This document shows positions 1-9,629 of a DNA stretch of 64,000 nucleotides, in pieces (position 1 is the stretch's first letter; every line of letters begins with the position of its first letter). This DNA is from Pseudoalteromonas flavipulchra NCIMB 2033 = ATCC BAA-314 (lineage in GTDB: Bacteria; Pseudomonadota; Gammaproteobacteria; Enterobacterales; Alteromonadaceae). The stretch lies in NCBI GenBank assembly GCA_000814665.1, contig JWIH01000017.1, forward strand, positions 124,001-188,000. The letters run 5' to 3'. Made by a program: the position numbers and the translations under genes. The notes under the pieces were generated by a model. That model was not told the DNA's origin. It did not search any database and saw only the letters and a list, made by a program, of their open reading frames with translations.

Positions 1-347
1 CTTAATTTTAGAGTCAATTACCTAGGGCCTGTTGACCTTTGGGTACGAAAAATTGATAGCGGATATGGCTATCAATTTTTCTTTATCCAGCTCAATACGC
101 TATCTTCACAAGGTCGCTTTGCGCCAATAACGAGCGGACTGCACGCACTCAAGTGCGAGCGTATAGTTACTGGCTCGCCACTTTATTTGCACTAACCAAC
201 GCATTTGTCGCGCTTTATTTACTCTTCAATGGCATGATAGCAATTCGGCTTTGGCAGTAACGCTTTGCTAACCTGAATTTCAGGTATCGAAGACAATTTA
301 CGCCAGTAGCCCGATACCCGAAAACGGTAACTCGTACAATTAAACGG
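1..347. other. Non-coding left edge, possible dispersed repeat
   Basis: No convincing gene is seen before the EamA permease. The stretch has a strong hairpin (48-80), a short palindrome around CGCACTCAAGTGCG, and an inverted pair GGTATCG/CGATACC near 292-318. On the minus strand two short frames end at 215 and 106 (the latter a 32-residue frame from 204). They read like protein but have no ribosome site and no full-length product. I take this as an intergenic repeat or decayed element, from general resemblance to repeats seen in related genomes; that is inference only. Confidence 0.35.
48..80. terminator. Bidirectional hairpin terminator
   Basis: A perfect 13-bp stem (AAAAATTGATAGC with its complement) encloses the 7-nt loop GGATATG. 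A-rich and T-rich arms on the two sides make it usable on either strand. It probably ends a gene lying left of the window. Confidence 0.6.
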
Positions 348-359
348 AGTTTGACGCGC

Positions 360-1253
360 GTGAATGTAAAAAGCATTTCATTGGCTTTAATAGTAGTGAT
401 AATTTGGGGGCTTAACTTTTCGGTCATTAAATTTGGCCTAGCAGAGTTGCCTCCTATTTTATTCTCAGGCTTGCGTTTTTTGGTAGTCGCGATCCCTGCA
501 GTATTCTTCATTCCTTTTCCTAAAACGTCGGTATGGAACGTACTCGGTGTTGGGCTGTTTTTAGGTGTGCTTAAGTTTAGCTTGCTGTTTATTGCGATGG
601 AGTCAAACGCATCAGCCGGCATTGCTTCTTTGCTGCTACAAGCCCAAGTCATTTTCACGGTTTTGCTAAGTGTTTTGTTGTTAAAGGAAACCATGGATCG
701 CTTTCAAGTGGTGGGGATTAGCATCGCAACGTTTGGCTTTAGTTTGTTTTTTATCAACTCCTCTGGGTCAACGACAATATTGGGCGCGGTGCTCATTCTA
801 TTAGCGGCATTATTTTGGTCGTTTTCAAATCTTATTATGAAGCGCCTGCAAGACGTTAATTTACTCCACTTTATTGTCTGGGTAAGCCTAGTGCCGCCAT
901 TGCCACTTTTTACACTATCTTATTTTATTGAAACTGATGCCCCATTGACCTTACTACTAAACACCACAACACAGTCTTGGCTATCCATTGCCTATGTGGG
1001 TTATATCTCGACGCTGATTGCATTCGCAGTATGGGGTTGGCTACTTAAAAATTACAAGGCCGCGGCAGTGACGCCTTTTGCTTTATTAATCCCTATTGTT
1101 GGCATTGTAGGTTCAGCGTTATTACTCAATGAGCAATTGATGCTAATGGAAGCCGTTGGGGGTGGTTTTATTTTATGTGGCTTAACGATTTCAGTTACAG
1201 GTGCTCGGATAAGCAGAATAGTTCGAAAGCCTCAAACTGAGGCTATACCCTAA
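360..1253 (+). CDS. EamA/DMT family permease
   Basis: Inner-membrane drug/metabolite-type transporter of 297 residues with about ten hydrophobic segments and the two-fold EamA layout. The first half starts with the family-typical IIWGLNFSVIKFGL. The second half has ALFWSFSNLIMKR and ends with GGGFILCGLTISV. Members export amino acids, their analogues or other metabolites; the substrate cannot be read here. A TTG at 351 is in frame, but GGAG at 346-349 lies 10 nt from the GTG at 360 and only 1 nt from the TTG, so GTG 360 is preferred. The gene is monocistronic and ends in a clear terminator. Confidence 0.85.
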   Translation: MNVKSISLALIVVIIWGLNFSVIKFGLAELPPILFSGLRFLVVAIPAVFFIPFPKTSVWNVLGVGLFLGVLKFSLLFIAMESNASAGIASLLLQAQVIFTVLLSVLLLKETMDRFQVVGISIATFGFSLFFINSSGSTTILGAVLILLAALFWSFSNLIMKRLQDVNLLHFIVWVSLVPPLPLFTLSYFIETDAPLTLLLNTTTQSWLSIAYVGYISTLIAFAVWGWLLKNYKAAAVTPFALLIPIVGIVGSALLLNEQLMLMEAVGGGFILCGLTISVTGARISRIVRKPQTEAIP

Positions 1254-1258
1254 ACGAT

Positions 1259-1280
1259 AAAGACCTCACCAGAGGTCTTT
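1259..1280 (+). terminator. Terminator after EamA permease
   Basis: Perfect 9-bp stem AAAGACCTC/GAGGTCTTT with loop ACCA, right after the stop codon. It lies between convergent genes and may serve both. Confidence 0.75.
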
Positions 1281-1328
1281 ATATTCACGGCAAACAAAAG
1301 CGCTGAAACCGCGTATTGAGTACTGGGA

Positions 1329-2168
1329 TTAAGCAAACATTGTTTTAACGTCTTCGAGTACATTCAAATAAGTGTCATCAGCAAACATATTCACCTCTCT
1401 TATTACCCCTTTTTCTTCATACTGTTTTAGCGCTGCAGACTTATCCGACACCTGCAAAATACCTTCTACAATTGCACCAACACGAATAAAGTCGACATAA
1501 CAAACATGTTCAGGCCGATAATTTGGATTTGCCCAGCTTTCTGCGACTTCAACAAACTCATCGGTGAATTCCCACTCTCGCATTATTGCCCCCCCAATTT
1601 TGCCGCCTAATTTCTGGATGGCATGAGCCAAAAAGCTTGGGTTGGCAAACACTTCAGGGTGACGTTCAGCCTCTGTCAAAATCGGTAAAACACCGATATT
1701 AAACACCAAAGAAGCCAAGGTGATTGTATCTTTGTTAAGCGATGTATGCTTGTTGACGCGAAGATAAAAATCCATCGTTGTTATCGCTTGGCAAGCAACT
1801 TTTAGCGTTTTCTGCCAAGCTTTGTCCATGTAAGTCTTGATAAGCTTGTTATTAGAAACGAATAGCTGCTCCATCGCCATTGCAGTCGCTATATTCTTGA
1901 TTTGTCTGAGACCGATACGAGTTACCGCTTGGTTTAAGGTATTTACCTTCACCGTACGGCCCATAAAAGCACTATTGGCAACTTTGATCATACGTGCTGC
2001 GAGGGCTGGATCGTGAGAAATAACGTCTGCCATCTGCATCAAGTTAATTTCAGGGTCATCTGCCGCTTGCCTAACCCGCACTGCGATTTCAGGTAATGTC
2101 GGCAATACCAAGGTATCGTTATTGATTCTGTCAGTTAGAATCGTGAGCAAAGCATTTTCTGTAGACAT
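1329..2168 (-). CDS. HDOD domain protein
   Basis: A 279-residue HDOD protein, a non-catalytic relative of HD phosphohydrolases that acts in bacterial signalling, often with chemotaxis or cyclic-di-GMP systems. The N-terminal half shows the usual pattern LPTLPEIAVRVRQ, then DVISHDPALAARMIKVANSAF and INQAV-type helix TLNQAVTRIGLRQIKNIA. The domain covers roughly residues 20-215. No receiver, GGDEF or EAL domain is attached, so it is a stand-alone version. The start at 2168 gives the full N terminus. Its partner is unknown, since both neighbours are unrelated. Confidence 0.85.
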   Translation of the reverse strand: MSTENALLTILTDRINNDTLVLPTLPEIAVRVRQAADDPEINLMQMADVISHDPALAARMIKVANSAFMGRTVKVNTLNQAVTRIGLRQIKNIATAMAMEQLFVSNNKLIKTYMDKAWQKTLKVACQAITTMDFYLRVNKHTSLNKDTITLASLVFNIGVLPILTEAERHPEVFANPSFLAHAIQKLGGKIGGAIMREWEFTDEFVEVAESWANPNYRPEHVCYVDFIRVGAIVEGILQVSDKSAALKQYEEKGVIREVNMFADDTYLNVLEDVKTMFA

Positions 2169-2562
2169 GAAACCAAATCCCTTTAATAACTGAATAAAAG
2201 ACCCGACTACAAGCGTAAGCTTATGGCAAAAGTAAGCACTTGCTTGCTGGAGGTCACACTGCTGATTTTTAGTATCTATGACGTAAGTATTGTCTAACTT
2301 TCGGATAAAGTTAAGAAAATCTAAAAAAATAATATTTTATTTATATACCCTCAATAATTAGCAAGTTAGAATTCATAGCATACGGTGTATTGTGGCAAAC
2401 TTTGCCGCAAAAATACTGAAAATGACCCACAGCTGGACACAAATGATGACCTTTCACGTTAACAGCGGCTTACGTACCACATGCTAAACTAAGTTAACTA
2501 AGTATTGTGATACAAAATCGTGTAAGGTGATCGCCACATAATTAAGACAATAAGGGAGCATT
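2169..2562. other. Divergent promoter region
   Basis: A 394-nt gap between the HDOD gene (leftward) and the M49-like gene (rightward). It is AT-rich, especially around 2310-2350, and must hold promoters for both. No operator, RNA or small ORF with a ribosome site was recognised. AAGGGAG at 2552-2558 is the ribosome site for the rightward gene. Confidence 0.5.
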
Positions 2563-4263
2563 ATGAAAAACTCTATGATTTCGGTTGCAATCGCACTTGC
2601 AACAGGTCTCACCCTAACTGGCTGCTCTGAGCCATCAACCTCTTCTGAGAAACCTAGTGCTCAAACTGAGCAAGCACAAGTTGATACTAAACAATCAGGC
2701 TATAAGCTAGTTAATGCATCTCAAGACCGGCTAGATATTTATACCCCAGTAACGCTAGAAACAGATTTAAGTCACTTAAACGATAACCAGAAAAAGATGT
2801 TAGCTTTACTCATCGACGCTTCGGTTATTATGGATGATTTATTTTGGCAACAAGCGTTCGGCGAAGACAAAGCAACATTCCTAAGCAAAATTTCAGACGA
2901 AAAAGTACGTCAATTCGCAGATATTAACTATGGGCCTTGGGATCGTTTAAATGGCGACCAAGTTTTTCTTTCTGGCTTTGAAGAAAAAGCACTGGGTGCA
3001 GAATTTTACCCAAACGACATCACCAAAGACGAGCTAAATAACGCCGATGTAAAAGATAAAACAGGACTGTACTCAGTCATCCGCCGCGATGAAAGCGGCA
3101 AGCTTTACAGCACTTCTTATTCATCTGCATATAAAGCAGAGTTGGATAAAGCCGCAGAGCTTTTACGCCAAGCAAGTAAACTGGCACAAGATAAAGAGTT
3201 TGCAAACTACTTAAACTTGCGCGCAGATGCATTAGTCAATAATAGCTACCAAGCGTCTGATTTCGCTTGGATGGACATGAAGAATAACCCGATTGATGTG
3301 GTGATTGGCCCAATTGAAACCTATGAAGACCAGCTTTTTGGCTATCGCGCCGCTTTTGAGTCTTACGTTCTAGTGAAAGACTTGGCGTGGAGTGAGCGTC
3401 TCGCTAAATTTGCCGCTTTTTTACCTGAGCTACAAACCGGCTTGCCAGTTGACGATAAATACAAGCAAGAAGTGCCTGGATCTGATGCTGACTTAAACGC
3501 ATATGACGTCATTTATTATGCAGGCCATTCAAACGCGGGTAGTAAAACCATTGCGATTAACCTACCAAATGACGAAGAAGTACAACTCCAAAAAGGTACA
3601 CGTCGCCTACAGCTTAAAAACGCCATGCGCGCAAAATTCGATAAGATCTTAGTACCAATTGCTGATCAACTTATCGTCCCTGAGCAACGTAAGCACATCA
3701 CCTTTGATGCTTTCTTTGCTAATACCATGTTCCATGAGGTGGCCCATGGTCTAGGCATTAAAAATACCATTACAGGTAAAGGTACTGTGCGCCAATCACT
3801 GCAAGAACACGCCAGTGCGCTTGAAGAAGGCAAAGCAGATATCCTAGGCCTATACATGGTTGAGCAACTACTTAAAAAAGGCGAGATCACCGAAGGTACG
3901 CTTGAGGATTACTACATCACCTTTATGGCTGGTATCTTCCGCTCAGTACGTTTTGGCGCATCCAGTGCGCACGGTAAAGCAAACATGATCCGCTTTAACT
4001 TCTTTAAAGAAGAAGGCGCGTTTTCTAAGAACACGGATGGTTTATATCAAGTGAATATGGAAAAGATGGGCGCAGCGATGGAGAAACTGTCTAACCTTAT
4101 CCTAACGCTACAAGGTGACGGCGACTATCAAAAAGTAGACCAACTGATCGCAACACACGGCGATATCAAAGCGGAACTACAAAAAGATCTAGATAAGCTT
4201 TCCAAAGCGAACATTCCTGTTGATGTTACCTTTAAGCAAGGTAAGCAGGTGCTAGGACTGTAA
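2563..4263 (+). CDS. M49-like zinc metallopeptidase lipoprotein
   Basis: A 566-residue protein with a lipoprotein signal (lipobox LTGC, Cys about 21), so it is probably anchored in an envelope membrane. The C-terminal half resembles the dipeptidyl-peptidase III (M49) fold. HEVAH at residues 391-395 and EEGKAD around 421-426 supply the two His and the Glu expected to bind zinc. Classical DPP III has HExxGH, with an extra residue; here the motif is plain HExxH, as in the M49-related branch that also occurs fused to Nudix domains. It probably cleaves short peptides, but the substrate is unknown. It is preceded by a strong ribosome site and ends in a 12-bp hairpin. Confidence 0.75.
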   Translation: MKNSMISVAIALATGLTLTGCSEPSTSSEKPSAQTEQAQVDTKQSGYKLVNASQDRLDIYTPVTLETDLSHLNDNQKKMLALLIDASVIMDDLFWQQAFGEDKATFLSKISDEKVRQFADINYGPWDRLNGDQVFLSGFEEKALGAEFYPNDITKDELNNADVKDKTGLYSVIRRDESGKLYSTSYSSAYKAELDKAAELLRQASKLAQDKEFANYLNLRADALVNNSYQASDFAWMDMKNNPIDVVIGPIETYEDQLFGYRAAFESYVLVKDLAWSERLAKFAAFLPELQTGLPVDDKYKQEVPGSDADLNAYDVIYYAGHSNAGSKTIAINLPNDEEVQLQKGTRRLQLKNAMRAKFDKILVPIADQLIVPEQRKHITFDAFFANTMFHEVAHGLGIKNTITGKGTVRQSLQEHASALEEGKADILGLYMVEQLLKKGEITEGTLEDYYITFMAGIFRSVRFGASSAHGKANMIRFNFFKEEGAFSKNTDGLYQVNMEKMGAAMEKLSNLILTLQGDGDYQKVDQLIATHGDIKAELQKDLDKLSKANIPVDVTFKQGKQVLGL

Positions 4264-4272
4264 TTACCGAGC

Positions 4273-4302
4273 ACACCATGGTAGTGCTTACTACCATGGT
4301 GT
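4273..4302. terminator. Hairpin between convergent genes
   Basis: Perfect 12-bp stem ACACCATGGTAG/CTACCATGGTGT with loop TGCTTA, placed between the M49-like gene and the leftward lipoprotein gene. No long T tract follows, so it may work in both directions mainly through stem strength. Confidence 0.65.
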
Positions 4303-4310
4303 AATTAATC

Positions 4311-4592
4311 CTAGATACAATAATCTTTGATTTCTCTTTGGTGTTTTTTGATGGCTTTTGTAGCTTTGTCAGATTTAGCAATCGCTAAATTTACTTTCGC
4401 ATCATCGCATTTGTCTTGTAGCTCTTTGCGCATCAGATAACTTTGATCTTGCTGTTGCTGCGCCAACCCTTCCACACCACTATATTCAGTTCTGGATTCT
4501 GGTTCACGATCTTTTTGATAAGGCTCTGGCACAGTCGCCTTACAGGCGGATAATAATGATACTGCCAAAATAACAACTAAACTTTTATTCAT
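4311..4592 (-). CDS. Small lipoprotein, unknown function
   Basis: A 93-residue predicted lipoprotein: MNKSLVVILAVSLLSAC gives a clean signal and lipobox (LLSAC). The rest is hydrophilic and charged, with a Gln-rich turn and two cysteines near the C terminus (KCDD and DYCI) that could form a disulfide across a helical hairpin. An in-frame ATG at 4628 adds 12 residues before the signal peptide. The ATG at 4592 follows AAGGAG at good spacing and puts the signal peptide first, so it is chosen. I do not recognise the family. Confidence 0.75.
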   Translation of the reverse strand: MNKSLVVILAVSLLSACKATVPEPYQKDREPESRTEYSGVEGLAQQQQDQSYLMRKELQDKCDDAKVNLAIAKSDKATKAIKKHQREIKDYCI

Positions 4593-4728
4593 ATCGCGTA
4601 CTCCTTGATTTAAAACGGCAAAAGTCAATTTCAGTTATAACAGTTCCAGATATAAACACAAAACACGTAGAGCTTAAAAGTTTGTAAAGCGCTTGATGTG
4701 TTTTCAGTCTCATGGCCTTTTTGAGGCT

Positions 4729-5121
4729 TTAAGCAAAACTCGCTTTTAGCTGCTCAACTTCCTCATCACTATAGGGTTTTGCTGGATAGAGTCCCCAAAC
4801 CGGTTTTGGCCATGCAATATCGGTTTTAAATCGTGCAATGTGGTGCACATGTAGTTGCGGCACCATATTACCAAGCGCAGCCACATTTAATTTATCTGGG
4901 GTAAAGGTGTCTTGTAACAAACGACTCAGCTTGGCCGATTCTTGCCAGAATTGAACTTGCTGCGACTCAGGTAAATCAATAATTTCTTTCGCGCCCACAA
5001 CCCTAGGTACTAAGATAAACCAAGGGTATTGTGAGTCATTCATTAACAATACGCTACACAGCGGCCACTCGGTAATTAAGATACAGTCTCGTTGTAATTC
5101 TTTAGCTAATTCAAATGACAT
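4729..5121 (-). CDS. HIT domain protein
   Basis: A 130-residue histidine-triad family protein, expected to bind and split nucleotide substrates such as dinucleoside polyphosphates or adenylates. The core is seen at LMNDSQYPWFILVPRV near the N terminus and at VPQLHVHHIARF around residues 88-99. The canonical signature is HxHxHxx; here it reads HVHHIAR, so the third His is not in its usual place. The remaining fold landmarks are present. It is a single gene, divergent from the S9 peptidase gene. Confidence 0.8.
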   Translation of the reverse strand: MSFELAKELQRDCILITEWPLCSVLLMNDSQYPWFILVPRVVGAKEIIDLPESQQVQFWQESAKLSRLLQDTFTPDKLNVAALGNMVPQLHVHHIARFKTDIAWPKPVWGLYPAKPYSDEEVEQLKASFA

Positions 5122-5233
5122 AGTGAAACTCTTTAAATCCTATTTACTCGGCACTCTATCCGAATTTGTTGCTATTGCAAAGCGGCTTCATTACCATCCG
5201 ATCAGACTTTAAAAATATAACAAGGTGGCTACC

Positions 5234-7465
5234 GTGCACTCTCGCATTAAACACTACACCATCGCCCTTCCGTTAGCGCTTGCCTCTGTCACCGTTAGCG
5301 CAGAGCAACTAACGCTAGAGCGACTTTTTGACGACCCGTCTCTTTCAGGTAAAGCGCCTGTAAAACTGCAATTTTCTCCTGACGGTTCTCGTGTTACTTA
5401 TCTTCAAGGTAAAAAAGAAGACTATAACCGTTACGACCTTTGGGAATACAATCTAAAAGACAATACCAACCGCTTGTTGGTAGATTCTGCGGCGCTATTT
5501 TCTGGCCCAGAGAACCTCTCAGATGAAGAAAAAGCACGTCGTGAGCGTCAACGTATTTTTGGCCGTGGTATTTTAGAATACAAATGGTCAAAAGATGGCA
5601 AAGCGCTACTTTTCCCACTCAATGGCGACTTGTACTACTATGAAATCGCTTCTGGTAAGAGCAAGAAACTAACGGAAACGGAAGCATTCGAAACCGACGC
5701 TCGCTTCTCACCAAAAGGTAACTTTGTTTCTTTTATTCGTGAGCAAAACCTCTATGCCATTGACCTTAAATCGGGTAAAGAAACGCAATTAACTAAAGAC
5801 GGCGGTGGCGTAATTAAAAACGGCATGGCTGAGTTCGTTGCTCAAGAAGAGATGAGCCGTATGACGGGCTATTGGTGGTCGGGTGATGAGCAACAAATCG
5901 CCTTCACACGCATTGATGAAAGCCCTGTTCAAGAAGCCATTCGTAACGAAATCTATGCCGAAGAGGTCAAGTTATTCAATCAACGCTATCCATATACGGG
6001 TACTGCTAACGTTGAAATTGAACTGGGTGTTGTAAAGATCAATGACCAAAAGGTGGATTGGATTGATTTAGGCGACGATAAAGATATCTATATTGCCCGT
6101 GCAAATTGGTTAAAAGACAACAAAACATTGTCATACCAGTGGCAAAATCGCTCACAGCAAAAACTGGAACTGCGCTTTTACGATACTAAAAGCAAAAAGC
6201 AGCAAGTCGCCCTGACCGAAACCAGTGATACTTGGATTAACCTACACTTTGACCTTGAATTCCTAAAGGACAAAAAGCATTTCGTTTGGGCATCTGAGCG
6301 CGATGGCTTTAAACACCTTTACCTGTACAGAACCAATGGCCAACTTGTACGCCAAATCACTAAAGGCGATTGGATTGTTGAAAGCCTTCAGGGCATTGAT
6401 GAGAAAAAAGGTATCGTATACTTCTCCGGCCGTAAAGACACACCGCTTGAAAGCCACCTATACAGCGTACCACTTTTTAAAGATGGCGATGCAAAACGTA
6501 TTACCGAAAAAGGCAGCTATCACAGTGTTGTACTGGCGAAAGATAACCGTACCTTTATCGATAAAAGCTCTTCTGTAAACCGTCCACCAGCCGTTGCGTT
6601 ACGAAAAGTGAATGGTGACTTTGTGACTTGGCTTGAAGAAAATGCGCTGAATAACGAACATCCGTTAACGCCTTATTTGAGCAATCTAGCTACGCCAGAA
6701 TATGGCACGCTTAAAGCGGAAGATGGTCAAACCATGTATTACCGCTTATTTAAGCCAGCAAAGCTTGAAAACGGTAAGAAATATCCGGTTATTGTGAACG
6801 TGTATGGCGGACCTCATGCACAACGCGTGACCAACAGCTGGCGTAGCAAAAACTTGTATTTCCAATATCTTGCACAACAAGGCTATGTGATTTTCCAATT
6901 AGATAACCGAGGTTCATACAACCGTGGTAAAAAGTTTGAAGATCCAATCTACAAGCACTTAGGTGTAGTGGAAGTGGCTGACCAAATTAAAGGCGTTGAG
7001 TTCTTACGTACACTAGAGTACGTCGACCCTGAGCGTATTGGTATTTATGGTCACAGCTATGGTGGTTACATGGCGCTGATGACAATGTTTAAAGCAGGCG
7101 ACTACTTTAAAGCTGGTGTCTCTGGTGCGCCAGTAACAGATTGGGCTCTATATGACACGCATTACACTGAGCGTTACTTGGGTCACCCAGATACAAATGC
7201 TAAGGGCTATGAGCAAAGCGCGGTGTTCCCTTATGCTGATGGACTAAAAGGCCCGCTGATGATTTATCACGGTATGGCGGACGATAACGTACTATTTACC
7301 CATGCAACGAAACTATTTAAGCAGTTGCAGGACGAGGTTAAGCCATTTGAAATGATGACTTATCCAGGCTCGAAGCACAGCTTACGTGGCAAAAAAGTAC
7401 AAACCCACCTGCATCAAACCATTACTGACTTCTTTAATCGTCATTTTGAGGTTGAAGCTAAGTAA
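5234..7465 (+). CDS. S9 dipeptidyl peptidase (DPP-IV-like)
   Basis: A 743-residue secreted or periplasmic serine peptidase of the prolyl oligopeptidase group. A signal peptide (cleavage near SVTVSA) precedes a DPP-IV-type beta-propeller (to about residue 480) and a C-terminal alpha/beta hydrolase domain. The nucleophile is in GHSYGGYMAL, Asp in MADDNVLF and His in GSKHSL. Propeller acidic residues are visible in FVAQEEMSRMTGYWWS, the double-Glu motif that holds the substrate N terminus in this family. It should release X-Pro or related dipeptides. GTG 5225 and GTG 5234 are both in frame; AAGGTGG at 5222-5228 fits 5234. Monocistronic, with a strong terminator. Confidence 0.88.
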   Translation: MHSRIKHYTIALPLALASVTVSAEQLTLERLFDDPSLSGKAPVKLQFSPDGSRVTYLQGKKEDYNRYDLWEYNLKDNTNRLLVDSAALFSGPENLSDEEKARRERQRIFGRGILEYKWSKDGKALLFPLNGDLYYYEIASGKSKKLTETEAFETDARFSPKGNFVSFIREQNLYAIDLKSGKETQLTKDGGGVIKNGMAEFVAQEEMSRMTGYWWSGDEQQIAFTRIDESPVQEAIRNEIYAEEVKLFNQRYPYTGTANVEIELGVVKINDQKVDWIDLGDDKDIYIARANWLKDNKTLSYQWQNRSQQKLELRFYDTKSKKQQVALTETSDTWINLHFDLEFLKDKKHFVWASERDGFKHLYLYRTNGQLVRQITKGDWIVESLQGIDEKKGIVYFSGRKDTPLESHLYSVPLFKDGDAKRITEKGSYHSVVLAKDNRTFIDKSSSVNRPPAVALRKVNGDFVTWLEENALNNEHPLTPYLSNLATPEYGTLKAEDGQTMYYRLFKPAKLENGKKYPVIVNVYGGPHAQRVTNSWRSKNLYFQYLAQQGYVIFQLDNRGSYNRGKKFEDPIYKHLGVVEVADQIKGVEFLRTLEYVDPERIGIYGHSYGGYMALMTMFKAGDYFKAGVSGAPVTDWALYDTHYTERYLGHPDTNAKGYEQSAVFPYADGLKGPLMIYHGMADDNVLFTHATKLFKQLQDEVKPFEMMTYPGSKHSLRGKKVQTHLHQTITDFFNRHFEVEAK

Positions 7466-7474
7466 ACACTTAAT

Positions 7475-7502
7475 AGCGCCTAGCTTCCTATGAGCTGGCG
7501 CT
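7475..7502 (+). terminator. Terminator after S9 peptidase
   Basis: Stem AGCGCC-AGCT paired with AGCT-GGCGCT (one mismatch between the halves), followed by TCTTATTTTC. Confidence 0.75.
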
Positions 7503-7597
7503 TCTTATTTTCTCTACATTTAGTTCTAGTCCATTGGTCTAATTGTTTATTCTTCTAGACTAAGAAAAACTGAATTTATTGTTCTATCTCAAGTTAT

Positions 7598-7761
7598 TAT
7601 ATCAATCGCGTTAAGTAAATGAGCTATTTGAAGCGGAGAAATAGCTTTAGTAGCTAGGCAAAAATTTTGCTATTTAGTTGTTCTAAATGAGAAATTTTTA
7701 ACGAAGCTAATATGGTATTTCACCCTTCAAATTGGTTGGAGAATTAACGCAATTGGTATTA
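7598..7761. repeat. Dispersed ~165-bp repeat, copy A
   Basis: Shares a 33-nt identical core (7656-7688) with copy B at 16459-16491. Alignable flanks run to an identical right end, AATTGGTATTA (7751-7761). The left end (TATATCAAT) is a degraded complement of that right end. It has no coding capacity. Length, terminal inverted repeats and intergenic position fit a non-autonomous MITE-like element. It sits in the gap between the S9 peptidase and the chemoreceptor. Confidence 0.75.
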
Positions 7762-7841
7762 CTACTAAGATTAATTAGTATGAATTGATGAGGCGTTTGC
7801 GCTTCTACTTTCAATAATAAAAACGACATAAGGATTGCGTT

Positions 7842-9482
7842 ATGTCCAAACAGTTTTTTCGAAATCTCACCATTTTCCAACGCCTCGCGTTACTTATCAT
7901 TGTCGTTATTATCGGCGTTATCCTTCAAAGCGCAGTAAGCTTATCGCAACAGTATGATGCTCTCGAAAAGCAGCAATATCATAAAACTCAAAACCTTGTT
8001 GAAAATGCCTATAGTTTAGTGGCTTACTTTCATCAACAATATGTATCTGGGAAACTCCCAGAGGCGCAAGCGAAATCCGCAGCCCTTGATGCCGTTGCCG
8101 CTTTACGATACGAAGGTAATAATTACTTTTGGATCAACGACTATCACCCAAAAATGGTGATGCACCCATTTAAAAGCGAGCTCAACGGCAAAGATCTCAG
8201 CCAATCAAAAGATCCCACCGGCAAGCGCTTATTCGTTGAAATGGTACAAGTGGCAGAAAAAAGTGGTGCGGGATTTGTTCCCTACCTGTGGCCAAAGCCC
8301 GGTAAAGAAGCTCCTGTCGAAAAAATATCTTACGTCAAAGCGTTTACACCTTGGGGTTGGATCATCGGCTCCGGTGTGTACCTCGACACTATCGAAGCTG
8401 AGTTTGCGCACATTCGAAATTTGCTATTAATTGAGATGGCGGTGCTTATTATTTTGCTATTCCCATTTAGTGCAATCATAGGTAAGAGCATCATCACCCC
8501 CATTCAACAAGCCAAAGATATGATGAAAGATATCGCTCAAGGCGAAGGCGATTTGACTCGACAACTCGACGAAAGCGGTAAAGATGAGATAACCGCGCTT
8601 GCCAAATACTTTAACTTGTATACTGAGAAGATGCGTCATTCCATCGCGACAGTGGCCCATAACGCCAAAGAAGTTGAAACGCTGGCTAATCAGGTAAAAG
8701 CGGCTGGCGAAGAAAACTTGGCATTTATTGAGTCGCAAAATGACAATAGCCGCCAAGTCGCCACGGCTGCCGAACAAATGACCATGCAAGTTCGTGAGAT
8801 CAGTAGCAATGCAGACACTGCAGAGCATTCCGCCGCAGACGCACGCAATTACAGTGAAAAAGGCAAACAAACTATTTCTCAAACCATCGCCGCCATTAAA
8901 AAACTGTCGGAGCAAATTCAATCTGTGAGCGTGACAACAACGAGCCTTGCGCAAGAGAGTCAACATATAGGATCGGTGCTCGATGTTATTCGAGGTATTG
9001 CGGAGCAAACTAATTTACTTGCATTAAACGCGGCAATAGAAGCCGCTCGAGCAGGTGAACAAGGACGAGGCTTTGCTGTTGTTGCAGATGAAGTACGCAC
9101 CCTTGCAAGTCGTACAGGTCAAAGCACAGATGAAATCCACAACATGATCGAGCGACTGCAAAAAGAAGCGCAGCAGGCCGTAGCAGCAGTTAAAATTAGC
9201 CAACAAATCTCGGAGCAAACGGTTGAACAAGTACAGCTTGCCGATAACGCATTAACCGAAATTGAGCGCCTTATTGACGCTATCTCGGATATGAGTACCC
9301 ACATCGCCAAAGCCACCGACGAGCAGAGTCTTGCAGCACAAGAAGTTAATGAGCGAATAGCTCAGCTTTCTGACTCCACCCATCACTCTTTGGATACCAC
9401 ACATTCACTCAACAACACCAGTGAGCAACTAACACGAGCAAGTCACGAATTGAGTGACATAGTTAACCGCTTTAGAGTATGA
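7842..9482 (+). CDS. Methyl-accepting chemotaxis protein, Cache sensor
   Basis: A 546-residue transmembrane chemoreceptor. TM1 is at about residues 12-35. A periplasmic single-Cache domain follows (about 40-185; typical words [16 protein letters not shown] and [13 protein letters not shown]). TM2 is near 190-212, with HAMP to about 265 and then the long cytoplasmic coiled coil. The signalling tip has the invariant [19 protein letters not shown] followed by [15 protein letters not shown]. Cache domains of this type often bind small organic acids, but the ligand is not readable. No CheW/CheA-binding pentapeptide is obvious at the C terminus. Single gene with its own terminator. Confidence 0.92.
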   Translation: MSKQFFRNLTIFQRLALLIIVVIIGVILQSAVSLSQQYDALEKQQYHKTQNLVENAYSLVAYFHQQYVSGKLPEAQAKSAALDAVAALRYEGNNYFWINDYHPKMVMHPFKSELNGKDLSQSKDPTGKRLFVEMVQVAEKSGAGFVPYLWPKPGKEAPVEKISYVKAFTPWGWIIGSGVYLDTIEAEFAHIRNLLLIEMAVLIILLFPFSAIIGKSIITPIQQAKDMMKDIAQGEGDLTRQLDESGKDEITALAKYFNLYTEKMRHSIATVAHNAKEVETLANQVKAAGEENLAFIESQNDNSRQVATAAEQMTMQVREISSNADTAEHSAADARNYSEKGKQTISQTIAAIKKLSEQIQSVSVTTTSLAQESQHIGSVLDVIRGIAEQTNLLALNAAIEAARAGEQGRGFAVVADEVRTLASRTGQSTDEIHNMIERLQKEAQQAVAAVKISQQISEQTVEQVQLADNALTEIERLIDAISDMSTHIAKATDEQSLAAQEVNERIAQLSDSTHHSLDTTHSLNNTSEQLTRASHELSDIVNRFRV

Positions 9483-9492
9483 TATCCACCTT

Positions 9493-9516
9493 GCAGAGCA
9501 CCTGTCAGTGCTCTGC
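9493..9516 (+). terminator. Terminator after Cache chemoreceptor
   Basis: Perfect 9-bp stem GCAGAGCAC/GTGCTCTGC with a 6-nt loop, followed by TTCTT. Confidence 0.75.
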
Positions 9517-9629
9517 TTCTTGCCCAGTAGATGATTGATATTCCTTATCTTGTCGATAAAAATAATCCGTGAGCGTCTAAGCTATTTTACCGCTATATTG
9601 CCAATTTATTTGCTGAGCAAAAATAGCCC

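Noticed and set aside
215..694. Minus-strand 159-codon frame across the start of the EamA gene
   Set aside because: Mostly antisense to a clear permease, no ribosome site; only its last third is in non-coding sequence.
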